39,958 bases of DNA, from assembly GCA_023423045.1 (NCBI GenBank), contig JAFAGA010000097.1, positions 1-39,958 on the forward strand, given 5' to 3'. How positions within the stretch are numbered: position 1 is the first letter of the stretch; each line of letters opens with the position of its first letter. The translations under genes and the position numbers were made by a program. A model generated the notes under the pieces. The model did not search any database, had not been told where the DNA came from, and saw only the letters and a list, made by a program, of their open reading frames with translations. This DNA comes from Bacillota bacterium (GTDB lineage Bacteria > Bacillota > Clostridia > Lachnospirales > Lachnospiraceae). Below, in pieces: positions 24,301 to 31,977 of this stretch.

Positions 24301-24720
24301 AAGAAAGTAATTACTTATGGGACTTATGACTTACTGCATGTAGGGCATATTAACCTGCTGCGAAGAGCGAGGGAATTGGGAGATTATCTGGTGGTAGTGC
24401 TTTCCTCCGATGAGTTTAATGCGCTGAAGCATAAGACGGCTTATCATTGCTATGAGGACCGCAAGATTATACTGGAAGCGGTAAAATATGTGGATGAAGT
24501 GATTCCGGAATATACCTGGGAACAGAAGATACAGGATGTGGTGGACAACCAGATCGATGTATTTGTGATGGGTGACGACTGGGAGGGGCAGTTCGACTTT
24601 TTAAAGGAATATTGTGAAGTGGTATATCTGCCGCGGACCGATGGCATCTCAACGACCAAGATTAAAAAGGATCTGAATATGGGCGCAGGGAATGATAAAG
24701 CTATCCCCCAGAAAAACTAA
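24298..24720 (+). CDS. tagD: Glycerol-3-phosphate cytidylyltransferase TagD
   Basis: TagD makes CDP-glycerol from CTP and sn-glycerol 3-phosphate, the donor used by the glycerophosphotransferases around it. The 140-residue protein begins KKVITYGTYDLLHVGH with the nucleotidyl-transfer HxGH motif (H14, H17) and has the second signature RTDGISTTKIK near 115. ATG 24298 matches the usual family start; ATG 24253 would add 15 residues not typical of TagD and abuts the ribosome site with no spacing. The likely ribosome site is brought near by a hairpin. The last dozen residues (GAGNDKAIPQKN) are a small extension. Confidence 0.93.
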   Translation: MKKVITYGTYDLLHVGHINLLRRARELGDYLVVVLSSDEFNALKHKTAYHCYEDRKIILEAVKYVDEVIPEYTWEQKIQDVVDNQIDVFVMGDDWEGQFDFLKEYCEVVYLPRTDGISTTKIKKDLNMGAGNDKAIPQKN

Positions 24721-24738
24721 ATCCGGAGAAAGAATCAT

Positions 24739-25956
24739 ATGAGCTCATCACTGATGAATAGGTGCAAACAGCTGGAGAAGAGGACGAAGAAGAAGCTAAA
24801 GTCCATTATACTTGGAGTGTATCGCTTGGGGGTCAGAATTCTTCCGGTTAATAAGAAGGTTATTTTGTTCGAGAGCAATCTGGGCAGAAATTATACGGGC
24901 AACCCCAGAGCAATCTACGAGGAGATGGTGCGTCAGGGCCTGGATCGGGAATACCGCTGTTATTTTATTCTTGAGAATCCGAGGACAGCACTTCCGGGAG
25001 CGGCAACGGCGGTAAAGAGGAACCGCTTTCTCTATTTTTATTTATTTGCAATTGCAGGGATCTGGGTATGTGATACCCGCCTGCCCGGATATATTATTAA
25101 AAAGCCGGGAAGCACCTATATCCAGACCTGGCATGGAACACCCTTAAAGAAGCTTGCCCTGGATATGGATGTGGTGTATATGGCAGGGGAAAAGGGGATT
25201 GATAATTATAAGAAGAACTTTTATGACAATACCCAAACTTGGGATTATCTGATTTCACAGAATAAGTTTTCTACCGATATTTTCAGAAAAGCTTTTGCCT
25301 TTCATAAGGAAATGCTGGAGATCGGTTATCCCAGAAATGATGTCCTTTTTGCGAAGAACAATCCCGAAAGTATTCTCTGGCTGAAACGACAGCTGGGACT
25401 TCCTTTGGACAAAAAGATTCTTCTCTATGCACCCACCTGGAGGGACAATGAGTTCTACGGGAAAGGAAAATACAGGTTTAACCCTCCCCTGGACTTTGGT
25501 GAGCTTCAGAGAATGCTTGGCGATGAGTATATTATGATTGTGAAATATCATTATTTGGTGATGGAACAGATTGACTGGACCCCTTATCGGGGCTTTGTCT
25601 ATTCCTGCGACCTAAGCTATGATATCTCCAGCCTTTATCTGGTGTCCGATATGATGATCACGGATTATTCTTCCGTTATGTTTGATTACAGCCTGCTGAA
25701 AAGGCCGATGTTCTTTTTCTGCTATGACCTGGAAGAATATAAGGATACCTTAAGAGGCTTTTATTTTGATTTCCTTGCGGAAGCTCCCGGTCCGGTGGCT
25801 CTGACCGCAGAGGAACTGGTGGAAGCAATTAAGAATTACGAGCCGGAGAAATACAAGGAGAGGGAAGAAGCCTTTTACCTCAAATTTAACCATGCGGATG
25901 ACGGAAATGCTTCACGGAGGGTCACTGATTTAATTCGGAGTCTGACGAAAAAATAG
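24739..25956 (+). CDS. CDP-glycerol glycerophosphotransferase, TagF/TagB family
   Basis: The 405-residue protein has the full glycerophosphotransferase domain: FESNLGRNYTGNPRAIYEE, IQTWHGTPLKKLALDMD (catalytic-region His), EIGYPRNDVLF, YAPTWRDNEFYGKG, VKYHYLVME, MITDYSSVMFDYSLLKRPM and RGFYFDF. The basic N-terminus (KRTKKKLKS) and a short hydrophobic stretch would hold it at the membrane. It is closely alike to the C-terminal half of the GT2-TagF protein, so the two arose by duplication. Whether it primes the chain or extends it cannot be told from sequence. It follows tagD by 18 bases. Confidence 0.9.
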   Translation: MSSSLMNRCKQLEKRTKKKLKSIILGVYRLGVRILPVNKKVILFESNLGRNYTGNPRAIYEEMVRQGLDREYRCYFILENPRTALPGAATAVKRNRFLYFYLFAIAGIWVCDTRLPGYIIKKPGSTYIQTWHGTPLKKLALDMDVVYMAGEKGIDNYKKNFYDNTQTWDYLISQNKFSTDIFRKAFAFHKEMLEIGYPRNDVLFAKNNPESILWLKRQLGLPLDKKILLYAPTWRDNEFYGKGKYRFNPPLDFGELQRMLGDEYIMIVKYHYLVMEQIDWTPYRGFVYSCDLSYDISSLYLVSDMMITDYSSVMFDYSLLKRPMFFFCYDLEEYKDTLRGFYFDFLAEAPGPVALTAEELVEAIKNYEPEKYKEREEAFYLKFNHADDGNASRRVTDLIRSLTKK

Positions 25957-26011
25957 CTTCTACTTATGATAATACATAGATACCCGAGACATTAATCCAG
26001 GAGTGTAGCTC

Positions 26012-27154
26012 ATGACTAAAACCTTTGGCTATTGCCTGTTTGCGTTGGTTTACAATTTATGCAGGCTGGTACCCATCAAAAAGAAGAGAGTGTTCTGCAT
26101 CATGACTCACGATGACGGAGATGGAAGTAACGTAAGTATCGCCGTCAGAGCTCTGAAAAAACGGGAGGAAGGCTACAGCTTTTCTTATTTGACCAAGAGG
26201 GATGCGGGGGCTGCAAAGAGGCTGTCCGGTGTCAGGAAGCTTCTTGTGTTTTTCCTTCGAAAGCCTTATGAACTGGCCAGGGCGGAGATTATCCTGCTGG
26301 ATAATATCTTCCTTCCCTATGCCTTTCTTCGCAGAAGAAAGGGCACCAGGGTGGTACAGCTTTGGCATGGTACCGGCACCATCAAGAAGTTTGGCCAGGA
26401 TGTGAATACAGGATATCTTGGAAAGCTGGAGAAGAGAGCCAATGCCAATATCACTCATCTGATTGTGAATTCGCCGGCGATGAAACTGCTTTATGCCGGT
26501 GCTTTTGGAGTGAGGGAAGAAGTGGTCTATCCCATCGGCCTTCCCAAAACAGATGATTTCTTACACCGGATAAAGAAGGCGGAAGTCGCAGGAAGATGTC
26601 CGGACAAGGAATATATTTACCAGAAGTATAAGATACCGGAGGAGAAAAAGCTAGTTCTATATGCGCCCACCTTCCGGGACAATCCGGAGCAGAATCCCCG
26701 GCTGGTTGAATTGCTTAAGGAAGTGGGCAGAGCACTGCCAAAGGATTACTGTCTGGGGCTGAGGCTTCATCCTCATATCGCCGGAGCCTTCCGGCAGGAG
26801 GACTTGGGAGAGAATATCTACCAGTTGTCTTTTGAGAGAGATGTTAATTCGGTCTTACTGGCATCGGATTTACTGATCACCGACTACTCCTCCATAATCT
26901 TTGAATATTGCCTTACCGGGCGGCCGATGATTTTTTACGCCTATGATTATGATGAATTCTCAGAGCAGGGAAGAGGCTTCTATTACGATTATGCCTCCTT
27001 TGTGCCCGGCCCTGTGGCTTATACCGGCGAAGAGGTGATCCGGATTATCCGCAGCGAGGCCTTTGAATTGTACAAAATCAGAGATTTTACCCAGAATAAC
27101 TATATTTATACAGATCGTAATGCCACGGAGCGTCTGTTGGAGCTTCTGAAATAA
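26012..27154 (+). CDS. CDP-glycerol glycerophosphotransferase, TagB-like
   Basis: The 380-residue protein is a more divergent member of the same family: LWHGTGTIKKFGQD, YPIGLPKTDDF, YAPTFRDNPEQN, LRLHPHIAG, LITDYSSIIFEYCLTGRPM and GRGFYYDY. The shorter length and the TGTIKKFG form of the His motif recall TagB-type primases, which add the first glycerol phosphate, but this is a tentative split. AGGAG lies 8 bases before ATG 26012. Last gene of the plus-strand polymer operon, followed by a bidirectional terminator. Confidence 0.85.
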   Translation: MTKTFGYCLFALVYNLCRLVPIKKKRVFCIMTHDDGDGSNVSIAVRALKKREEGYSFSYLTKRDAGAAKRLSGVRKLLVFFLRKPYELARAEIILLDNIFLPYAFLRRRKGTRVVQLWHGTGTIKKFGQDVNTGYLGKLEKRANANITHLIVNSPAMKLLYAGAFGVREEVVYPIGLPKTDDFLHRIKKAEVAGRCPDKEYIYQKYKIPEEKKLVLYAPTFRDNPEQNPRLVELLKEVGRALPKDYCLGLRLHPHIAGAFRQEDLGENIYQLSFERDVNSVLLASDLLITDYSSIIFEYCLTGRPMIFYAYDYDEFSEQGRGFYYDYASFVPGPVAYTGEEVIRIIRSEAFELYKIRDFTQNNYIYTDRNATERLLELLK

Positions 27155-27173
27155 GGATCTGTAATCAGCATAA

Positions 27174-27229
27174 AAAGACCGCCGTCGTTGCAGCTTTGTC
27201 TAAGAGCAGGCTGTAACGGCGGCGGTTTA
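27174..27229. terminator. Bidirectional terminator between convergent polymer genes
   Basis: CCGCCGTCGTTGCAGC (27179-27194) pairs with GCTGTAACGGCGGCGG (27210-27225) over 16 pairs including two G-U. On the minus strand the stem is followed by CTTTTTATG, a proper T tract for the LCP/sugar-transferase transcript; on the plus strand by the weaker TTTATAATAAT. Confidence 0.85.
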
Positions 27230-27238
27230 TAATAATCG

Positions 27239-27336
27239 TACGATTGCAATGCTCTGCAGGATGCACATGCCACACACAAGGTGGATGTTGCCTAGAGGCA
27301 ACTGCGCGGCAGCGCAAGAGTCCGCAAGCGGGCTCT
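27239..27336 (+). repeat. Structured intergenic repeat, copy B
   Basis: 98 bp matching copy A (19913-20005). It contains GTTGC/GCAAC (27287-27302) and AAGAGTCCG-CAAG-CGGGCTCTT (27316-27337), the latter one or two pairs longer than in copy A. The element is in the same orientation as copy A and again sits directly beyond an intrinsic terminator; its end touches the stop codon of the LCP gene on the other strand. Confidence 0.8.
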
Positions 27337-27339
27337 TTA

Positions 27340-28359
27340 TTATTGGGTACGGATTCCCTCGACATAGGAGGAATATTCCATGACGGTGGAGCTGGGAATA
27401 TATCCGGTCTCATCAAACAGGAATTCGTGCAGCCGGACTACATTGTCCTGAAGATTGATGGGGAATACATAAGACACTTTTTTGTAGTTGTGCGCATCCT
27501 TTTCAAAGGGGAAGCCGGTGTTATCTACGATATCATAAGAGAGCACATCCTTCACCAGGTCCAGGATATCTGCGGCGGACAGGTTGGTATAGACCTGAGG
27601 CAGCATTGTATCCACGATGGAATTGATGGTGGAAAGGTCGGAGCTCTTAACTTTATCAAATATTTTCTGAAGCACGATCCGTTGACGTTCCGCCCGCTTG
27701 AAATCACCACCTTTTGTATAGCGGATTCTTGCATATGCGGTGGCCTGGGTACCATTTACGGTCTGAGTACCTGCGGATTTGAGTCCCTTTACCTGGGTGC
27801 CGTTGATGCGGTTCAATTCCCGGACATAGCCATTGAGATATTTGAGCTCACTGCTGGTGATATCCAGTTCAATTCCGCCCAGTTGATCAATAACATTAAC
27901 GATGGCTGAGAAATTGACTGTAACGAATTCCCTGATATCCAGATCGAAGTTAGTGTTAATGGTGCTAAGAGCCAGGGAATACCCGCCTTTAAAGTAGGCA
28001 GCATTGATTTTGTTATAGCCCTCCCCGGGAATGTTCACATAGGTATCCCGGTAGATGGAAGATAATTTAACCGCCTTGGTTTTGTTGTTGATGCTGGCAA
28101 TTATAATGGTATCGCTGTGGGTGTTTTTCACCAGTTCATTGTCCCTTGAATCGACACCGAATAAGGCGATGTTGCGATAGCCTTCGATTTCAACTTCATT
28201 TTGCTGGATCTTATTGTCCTCAGTATTAACAAAATGAACCTTGCTCATCTTATCATATACGTAGATGACCAGAAAAATCGATAAAATAACAGTGATTTCT
28301 AAAAATAGAATAAAATATAATCTGCCTTTTTTCTTTTTCTTTCTATGCTCCGGTGCCAT
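27340..28359 (-). CDS. LytR-CpsA-Psr family cell-wall polymer ligase
   Basis: LCP proteins move lipid-linked teichoic acids or capsule glycans onto peptidoglycan outside the cell. The 339-residue protein has a basic cytoplasmic tip (PEHRKKKKKGR), one membrane segment (about 13-34), and an extracellular LCP domain with the family landmarks FGVDSRD, THSDTIIIASI, LSSIYRDTYV, VNFSAIVNVIDQLGGIELDI and ARIRYTKGGDFKRAERQR, which hold the Asp and Arg residues that bind the pyrophosphate. It is encoded 71 bases after the sugar transferase on the same strand and converges on the glycerophosphate polymer genes, whose product it probably attaches. Confidence 0.92.
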   Translation of the reverse strand: MAPEHRKKKKKGRLYFILFLEITVILSIFLVIYVYDKMSKVHFVNTEDNKIQQNEVEIEGYRNIALFGVDSRDNELVKNTHSDTIIIASINNKTKAVKLSSIYRDTYVNIPGEGYNKINAAYFKGGYSLALSTINTNFDLDIREFVTVNFSAIVNVIDQLGGIELDITSSELKYLNGYVRELNRINGTQVKGLKSAGTQTVNGTQATAYARIRYTKGGDFKRAERQRIVLQKIFDKVKSSDLSTINSIVDTMLPQVYTNLSAADILDLVKDVLSYDIVDNTGFPFEKDAHNYKKVSYVFPINLQDNVVRLHEFLFDETGYIPSSTVMEYSSYVEGIRTQ

Positions 28360-28430
28360 TGCTGCATCTATTCCCTGCCTTTCCGGTTTTTTATGAATCT
28401 CAGTGCATCCTTCCGGTAAGAACGATGCAC

Positions 28431-29855
28431 TTAATATGCGTTTTTGTTGATAAAGCCCTTAAAAATGGTCAGAAACAGTATCTTAAAGTCAAGACCCAGG
28501 GTCCAGTTCTCGATATAGTACAGATCATGGTCAATGCGCTTGCGTATGGAGGTATCGCCCCGGTAACCGTTAATCTGCGCCCAGCCGGTGACACCAGGAG
28601 AGACCTGATGCTTAATCATGTAGCGGGGAATCTCTTCTTTAAACCGTTCTACAAAGAAGGGGCGCTCCGGTCTGGGACCCACAAGACTCATATCTCCCTT
28701 CAGGACATTGAAAAATTGCGGAAATTCGTCTATACTGGTCTTACGGATAAACTTGCCGATTCCGGTAACCCGGGGATCGCTGCGGGTTGTCCAGGCTTTC
28801 TTCTCTTCCTTCTCGGTTTGGACCTCCATGGAACGGAACTTGTACATCTTAAATTCCTTGTTGTGCTTGCCGATGCGGACCTGGGAGAAAATCACCGGCC
28901 CCGGAGAGGTGATCTTTATGATAATTGTCACCAGCACCATGGGGATGGAGAAAATGATAAGCGCAACCACTGCTCCTATAATATCGACGATACGTTTGAC
29001 GATCCGGTTATAGGTATTACTCAGGGGAACATTGCGGATATTAATTACAGGCAGGCCGTATAAATCCTCCGTATACGGGGTGGTTGGGATGAAGCTGTAG
29101 TAATCCGGGACGAATTTGGTGTGAACGCCGGATTTTTCGCAGATGGTTACGATGTTCTCCAGCTTCTCATATTCATTGACGCTTAGGGTAATTGCAATCT
29201 CATCCAGAGTCATCTTGCCCAGAAAGGATTCCAGATGGGTGATGCTTCCGATGACCGGAACCTTTTTGTACATGGTTCCCACCTCGATATTATCGTCCAA
29301 TATGCCATGAATATAATAGCCCCACTGGGGATTGGCAAAGATACGGTCAATATAGGCCTCCGCAGCATGTCCATATCCAACCAGAATAACATGCTTCAGA
29401 TTATAGCCCTTCCGCCTTGCCACCCGCAGTATCTGGGATAAAGTCATCCTTGCAGCGACGCTCAGTAAAATATTTAAACAGAAGAAAACTCCCAAAAAGT
29501 AACGGGAAATATTAAATTCTTTCGTGATGTACAAAAAGGAGGAGAAGGTTGTAATGCCGAAGGTATTCGCCATAATGATGTTGAAAATCTCAACCCACCT
29601 GCGTCGTCCTCTCTTCGGTGTATATAGATGGGCAAAATAATAGATGAACAAATACACCGGGATAACAAATACCAGCCGCTTTGCATACACATCAACCGTA
29701 TAGAACGTATTTCTCTCTACCCGCAGGAACGTAAACAGCTTCGTCATTGGACTGTAAAACCGCAGATAATATGTGAGAAGGTAGGCAGCAGCTATAACGC
29801 AGGCATCCATCAGGACGTGAATTCGATTAAGCATTTTTTGATTATCTTTAATCAT
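28431..29855 (-). CDS. Polyprenyl-phosphate sugar-1-phosphate transferase, WcaJ/WbaP type
   Basis: The 474-residue protein belongs to the initiating sugar transferases that put a first sugar-phosphate on undecaprenyl phosphate. It has four N-terminal membrane segments (about residues 10-130), a Rossmann-like middle (VILVGYGHAAEAYIDRI), a re-entrant hydrophobic segment (about 290-312), and the catalytic C-terminal domain with FSQVRIGKHNKEFKMYKFRSM, KTSIDEFPQFFNVLKGDMSLVGPRPE and PGVTGWAQINGYRG. Residue choice does not reveal the sugar. With no TagO or TagA here, this may start the linkage unit for the polymer made by the opposite-strand genes. Confidence 0.92.
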   Translation of the reverse strand: MIKDNQKMLNRIHVLMDACVIAAAYLLTYYLRFYSPMTKLFTFLRVERNTFYTVDVYAKRLVFVIPVYLFIYYFAHLYTPKRGRRRWVEIFNIIMANTFGITTFSSFLYITKEFNISRYFLGVFFCLNILLSVAARMTLSQILRVARRKGYNLKHVILVGYGHAAEAYIDRIFANPQWGYYIHGILDDNIEVGTMYKKVPVIGSITHLESFLGKMTLDEIAITLSVNEYEKLENIVTICEKSGVHTKFVPDYYSFIPTTPYTEDLYGLPVINIRNVPLSNTYNRIVKRIVDIIGAVVALIIFSIPMVLVTIIIKITSPGPVIFSQVRIGKHNKEFKMYKFRSMEVQTEKEEKKAWTTRSDPRVTGIGKFIRKTSIDEFPQFFNVLKGDMSLVGPRPERPFFVERFKEEIPRYMIKHQVSPGVTGWAQINGYRGDTSIRKRIDHDLYYIENWTLGLDFKILFLTIFKGFINKNAY

Positions 29856-29904
29856 ATCGACACACCTACTTTGTTAATTTTTACATTTGGTTAACCTCTT
29901 TACT

Positions 29905-29933
29905 ATAATACATGATGGGGGCGATTTCAACAA
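29905..29933 (-). promoter_or_regulatory. Minus-strand promoter of the sugar transferase and LCP genes
   Basis: Read on the minus strand, TTGTTG (29933-29928), a 17-bp spacer and TATTAT (29910-29905) stand about 50 bases before the start codon at 29855. The divergent htrA gene begins about 120 bases away on the other side. Confidence 0.6.
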
Positions 29934-29948
29934 CATAATTTTTTCTTA

Positions 29949-29970
29949 AGATTGTTGTTTTTCACAATCT
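29949..29970. promoter_or_regulatory. Inverted repeat in the divergent htrA intergenic region
   Basis: AGATTGT-N8-ACAATCT is a perfect 7-bp inverted repeat between the minus-strand promoter and htrA. It could be an operator serving either side. I found no convincing plus-strand -35/-10 pair for htrA nearby. Confidence 0.4.
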
Positions 29971-30053
29971 AAACACATTCTGATGTTACACTGTAATCAT
30001 AATTCGAATGATAGAGAATCAGAGTACATAACAAAGAAGAAAGGAGAATTTTT

Positions 30054-31772
30054 ATGTCTGATTTTGAAAATAATAATCTGAATCCGGAAGGAAGCAGCAA
30101 CCATACAAACAGTAATCAAAATCCAAATAATAAAGTGCCGGAGTATAGTTTTTGGGCAGAAAATATAACCAACGGAGGCTCTTCCGGAAATGCTTATGGT
30201 CCTTCTGGGAATGCTTACGGTCCCTTCGGTACTTACGGACCTTCCGGGAATCAATCTGTCGATTCAAACCCTTATCCGGGCTACTCCCAGTCGGGCCGAG
30301 GTTATCAAACATATAGCGGCAGCGGTCCGAACTCTTATCAAGGTGACGGAACAGGTTCCTACCAGAGCAGCGGCTATCAAAATGCTCCCTATCAGAACAA
30401 CGCCTACCAGAATAATCCTTATCAGGGTAATGGCTATCAGAACAGTTCCAATCAGAACTATTCCTATGCAAACTATAATCCCAATGCAAATCCCTGGGAT
30501 TACGGCAACAGCCAGGTTAATACGGAAAAGAAGAAAAAGCGGAGAGAACGAAAGCCCGTAAATAAGGGAGTAAAGTTCTTTGCCAAGGCAGTGTGCTTTG
30601 GGTTAATTGCTGCCATAAGCTTTGCCGGTTTTCAGCAGCTTTATTATGTGATTGATCCGGAATCCGCTTCCAATCAGCTGATCGGCAGCCTTGCCAGGAA
30701 AACTGTGCAGGAGGAACGATATGAGATTGGCTATACCTCCTCCGGAAACGTTAAACTGAGCGACAGATCAGCTATCAGCCTTATTGTTGATGAAACCATG
30801 TCTTCCATCGTATCCATTAACAGCACGTCCACCCAGACCTCGGATTGGTTCGGCCGGCAGTACAGCCAGGAGGTGGAGGGCAGCGGCTCCGGCTTCGTTG
30901 TTGGAAAGAATGAGAAAGAGCTGTTGATTGCGACCAATAATCATGTGGTGGAAGGAACCGATACCATTATGGTAACCTTTATCGACGGCACAAAATCCAA
31001 TGCCGTAATTAAGGGGACGGATGTGGCGGCAGATCTGGCGGTAGTCTGTGTTGATATAGCCTCTCTGGAGAAGGATACCCTGGATGCCATATCAGTGGCC
31101 AAATTAGGGAACTCCGATGATATCAAGGTTGGGCAGATGTCGGTTGCCATAGGTAACGCTCTTGGATACGGCCAATCGGTTACCGTGGGCTACATCAGTG
31201 CAAAGGATCGGGAGGTAGAGGTCTCCAACGGCTATAATTCCAATAAGATGGTTCTGCTCCAGACCGATGCAGCTATTAATCCGGGTAACAGCGGAGGAGC
31301 TCTGCTGAATCTGGATGGTGAAGTGATCGGAATTAACACGGTAAAATATGCTTCCAATGAAGTGGAGGGCATGGGTTATGCAATTCCCATCTCCCGCGCC
31401 ATTCCGATTATTAATGAGCTGATGAGCCGTGAGATTCTTGCGGAAGAGGAGCAGGGATATCTGGGAATTGCCGGAAATGATGTTACGGAGGACGTTGCTT
31501 CCTATTATAATATGCCGGTGGGAGTATTTGTCAATGAGGTGTCGAAGGGAGGGGCTGCCGAAAAGGCCGGGCTTTTATCCGGAGATATTATTACCAAAGC
31601 CGATGATATTGAGATTACCTCCATCACACAGCTGAGGGATTATGTCACAAGCAAGCGCGTGGGGTCCCCTGTTGAGGTTACTTATATGAGAAAAACCTCC
31701 GGTGAATACAAGGAGGATAAAGTGACAGTAACTCTGGGTAAGAATCCGGCCCTGGAGAATTCACAGGAATAA
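30054..31772 (+). CDS. htrA: HtrA/DegP-type membrane serine protease
   Basis: HtrA proteins degrade or refold damaged exported proteins. This 572-residue form begins with about 155 cytoplasmic residues rich in Asn, Gln, Tyr, Gly, Pro and Ser, including GNAYGPSG-type and YQNN-type repeats. A basic stretch (EKKKKRRERKPVNKG) and one membrane segment (about 172-195) follow, then a trypsin-like domain with the full triad H297 (NNHVVEG), D327 (AADLAVV) and S413 (NPGNSGGAL), and one PDZ domain (about 470-560). AAAGGAGAA precedes ATG 30054. The long low-complexity head is unusual; a plain membrane HtrA has a much shorter one. It is a single-gene unit with its own terminator. Confidence 0.94.
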   Translation: MSDFENNNLNPEGSSNHTNSNQNPNNKVPEYSFWAENITNGGSSGNAYGPSGNAYGPFGTYGPSGNQSVDSNPYPGYSQSGRGYQTYSGSGPNSYQGDGTGSYQSSGYQNAPYQNNAYQNNPYQGNGYQNSSNQNYSYANYNPNANPWDYGNSQVNTEKKKKRRERKPVNKGVKFFAKAVCFGLIAAISFAGFQQLYYVIDPESASNQLIGSLARKTVQEERYEIGYTSSGNVKLSDRSAISLIVDETMSSIVSINSTSTQTSDWFGRQYSQEVEGSGSGFVVGKNEKELLIATNNHVVEGTDTIMVTFIDGTKSNAVIKGTDVAADLAVVCVDIASLEKDTLDAISVAKLGNSDDIKVGQMSVAIGNALGYGQSVTVGYISAKDREVEVSNGYNSNKMVLLQTDAAINPGNSGGALLNLDGEVIGINTVKYASNEVEGMGYAIPISRAIPIINELMSREILAEEEQGYLGIAGNDVTEDVASYYNMPVGVFVNEVSKGGAAEKAGLLSGDIITKADDIEITSITQLRDYVTSKRVGSPVEVTYMRKTSGEYKEDKVTVTLGKNPALENSQE

Positions 31773-31799
31773 ACCGGTTCCCATAATGACGAGATGACA

Positions 31800-31836
31800 G
31801 GAGCCATTGCAGGCGGTAGCGGCAATGGCTCCTTTT
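31800..31836 (+). terminator. Intrinsic terminator of htrA
   Basis: GGAGCCATTGC (31800-31810) pairs perfectly with GCAATGGCTCC (31822-31832) followed by four T. Confidence 0.9.
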
Positions 31837-31892
31837 GCATATAGGTTATATGAGTTTTTAGCAAATATTAATGAAGCTTTAAGATTAAACTA

Positions 31893-31921
31893 TTGTGCGA
31901 TATAAGCGGATAAGATATAAT
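31893..31921 (+). promoter_or_regulatory. Promoter of the clpX-like gene
   Basis: TTGTGC (31893-31898), a 17-bp spacer and perfect TATAAT (31916-31921). A hairpin CCCCC/GGGGG (31940-31944 with 31956-31960) lies in the leader just before the ribosome site and could limit translation. Confidence 0.65.
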
Positions 31922-31977
31922 GTTGTAATAAAATGACGTCCCCCATCAGAAGCGAGGGGGTGGAAACGGAGGAAATA

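Noticed and set aside
27244..27909. 221-codon plus-strand frame across repeat B and the LCP gene
   Set aside because: Antisense to the LCP domain; its first part is the structured repeat.
28353..29063. 236-codon plus-strand frame opposite the sugar transferase
   Set aside because: Shadow of the catalytic domain encoded on the minus strand.
30180..30480. Tandem DNA repeat array
   Set aside because: The repetition comes from low-complexity coding sequence of the HtrA head; units are irregular.
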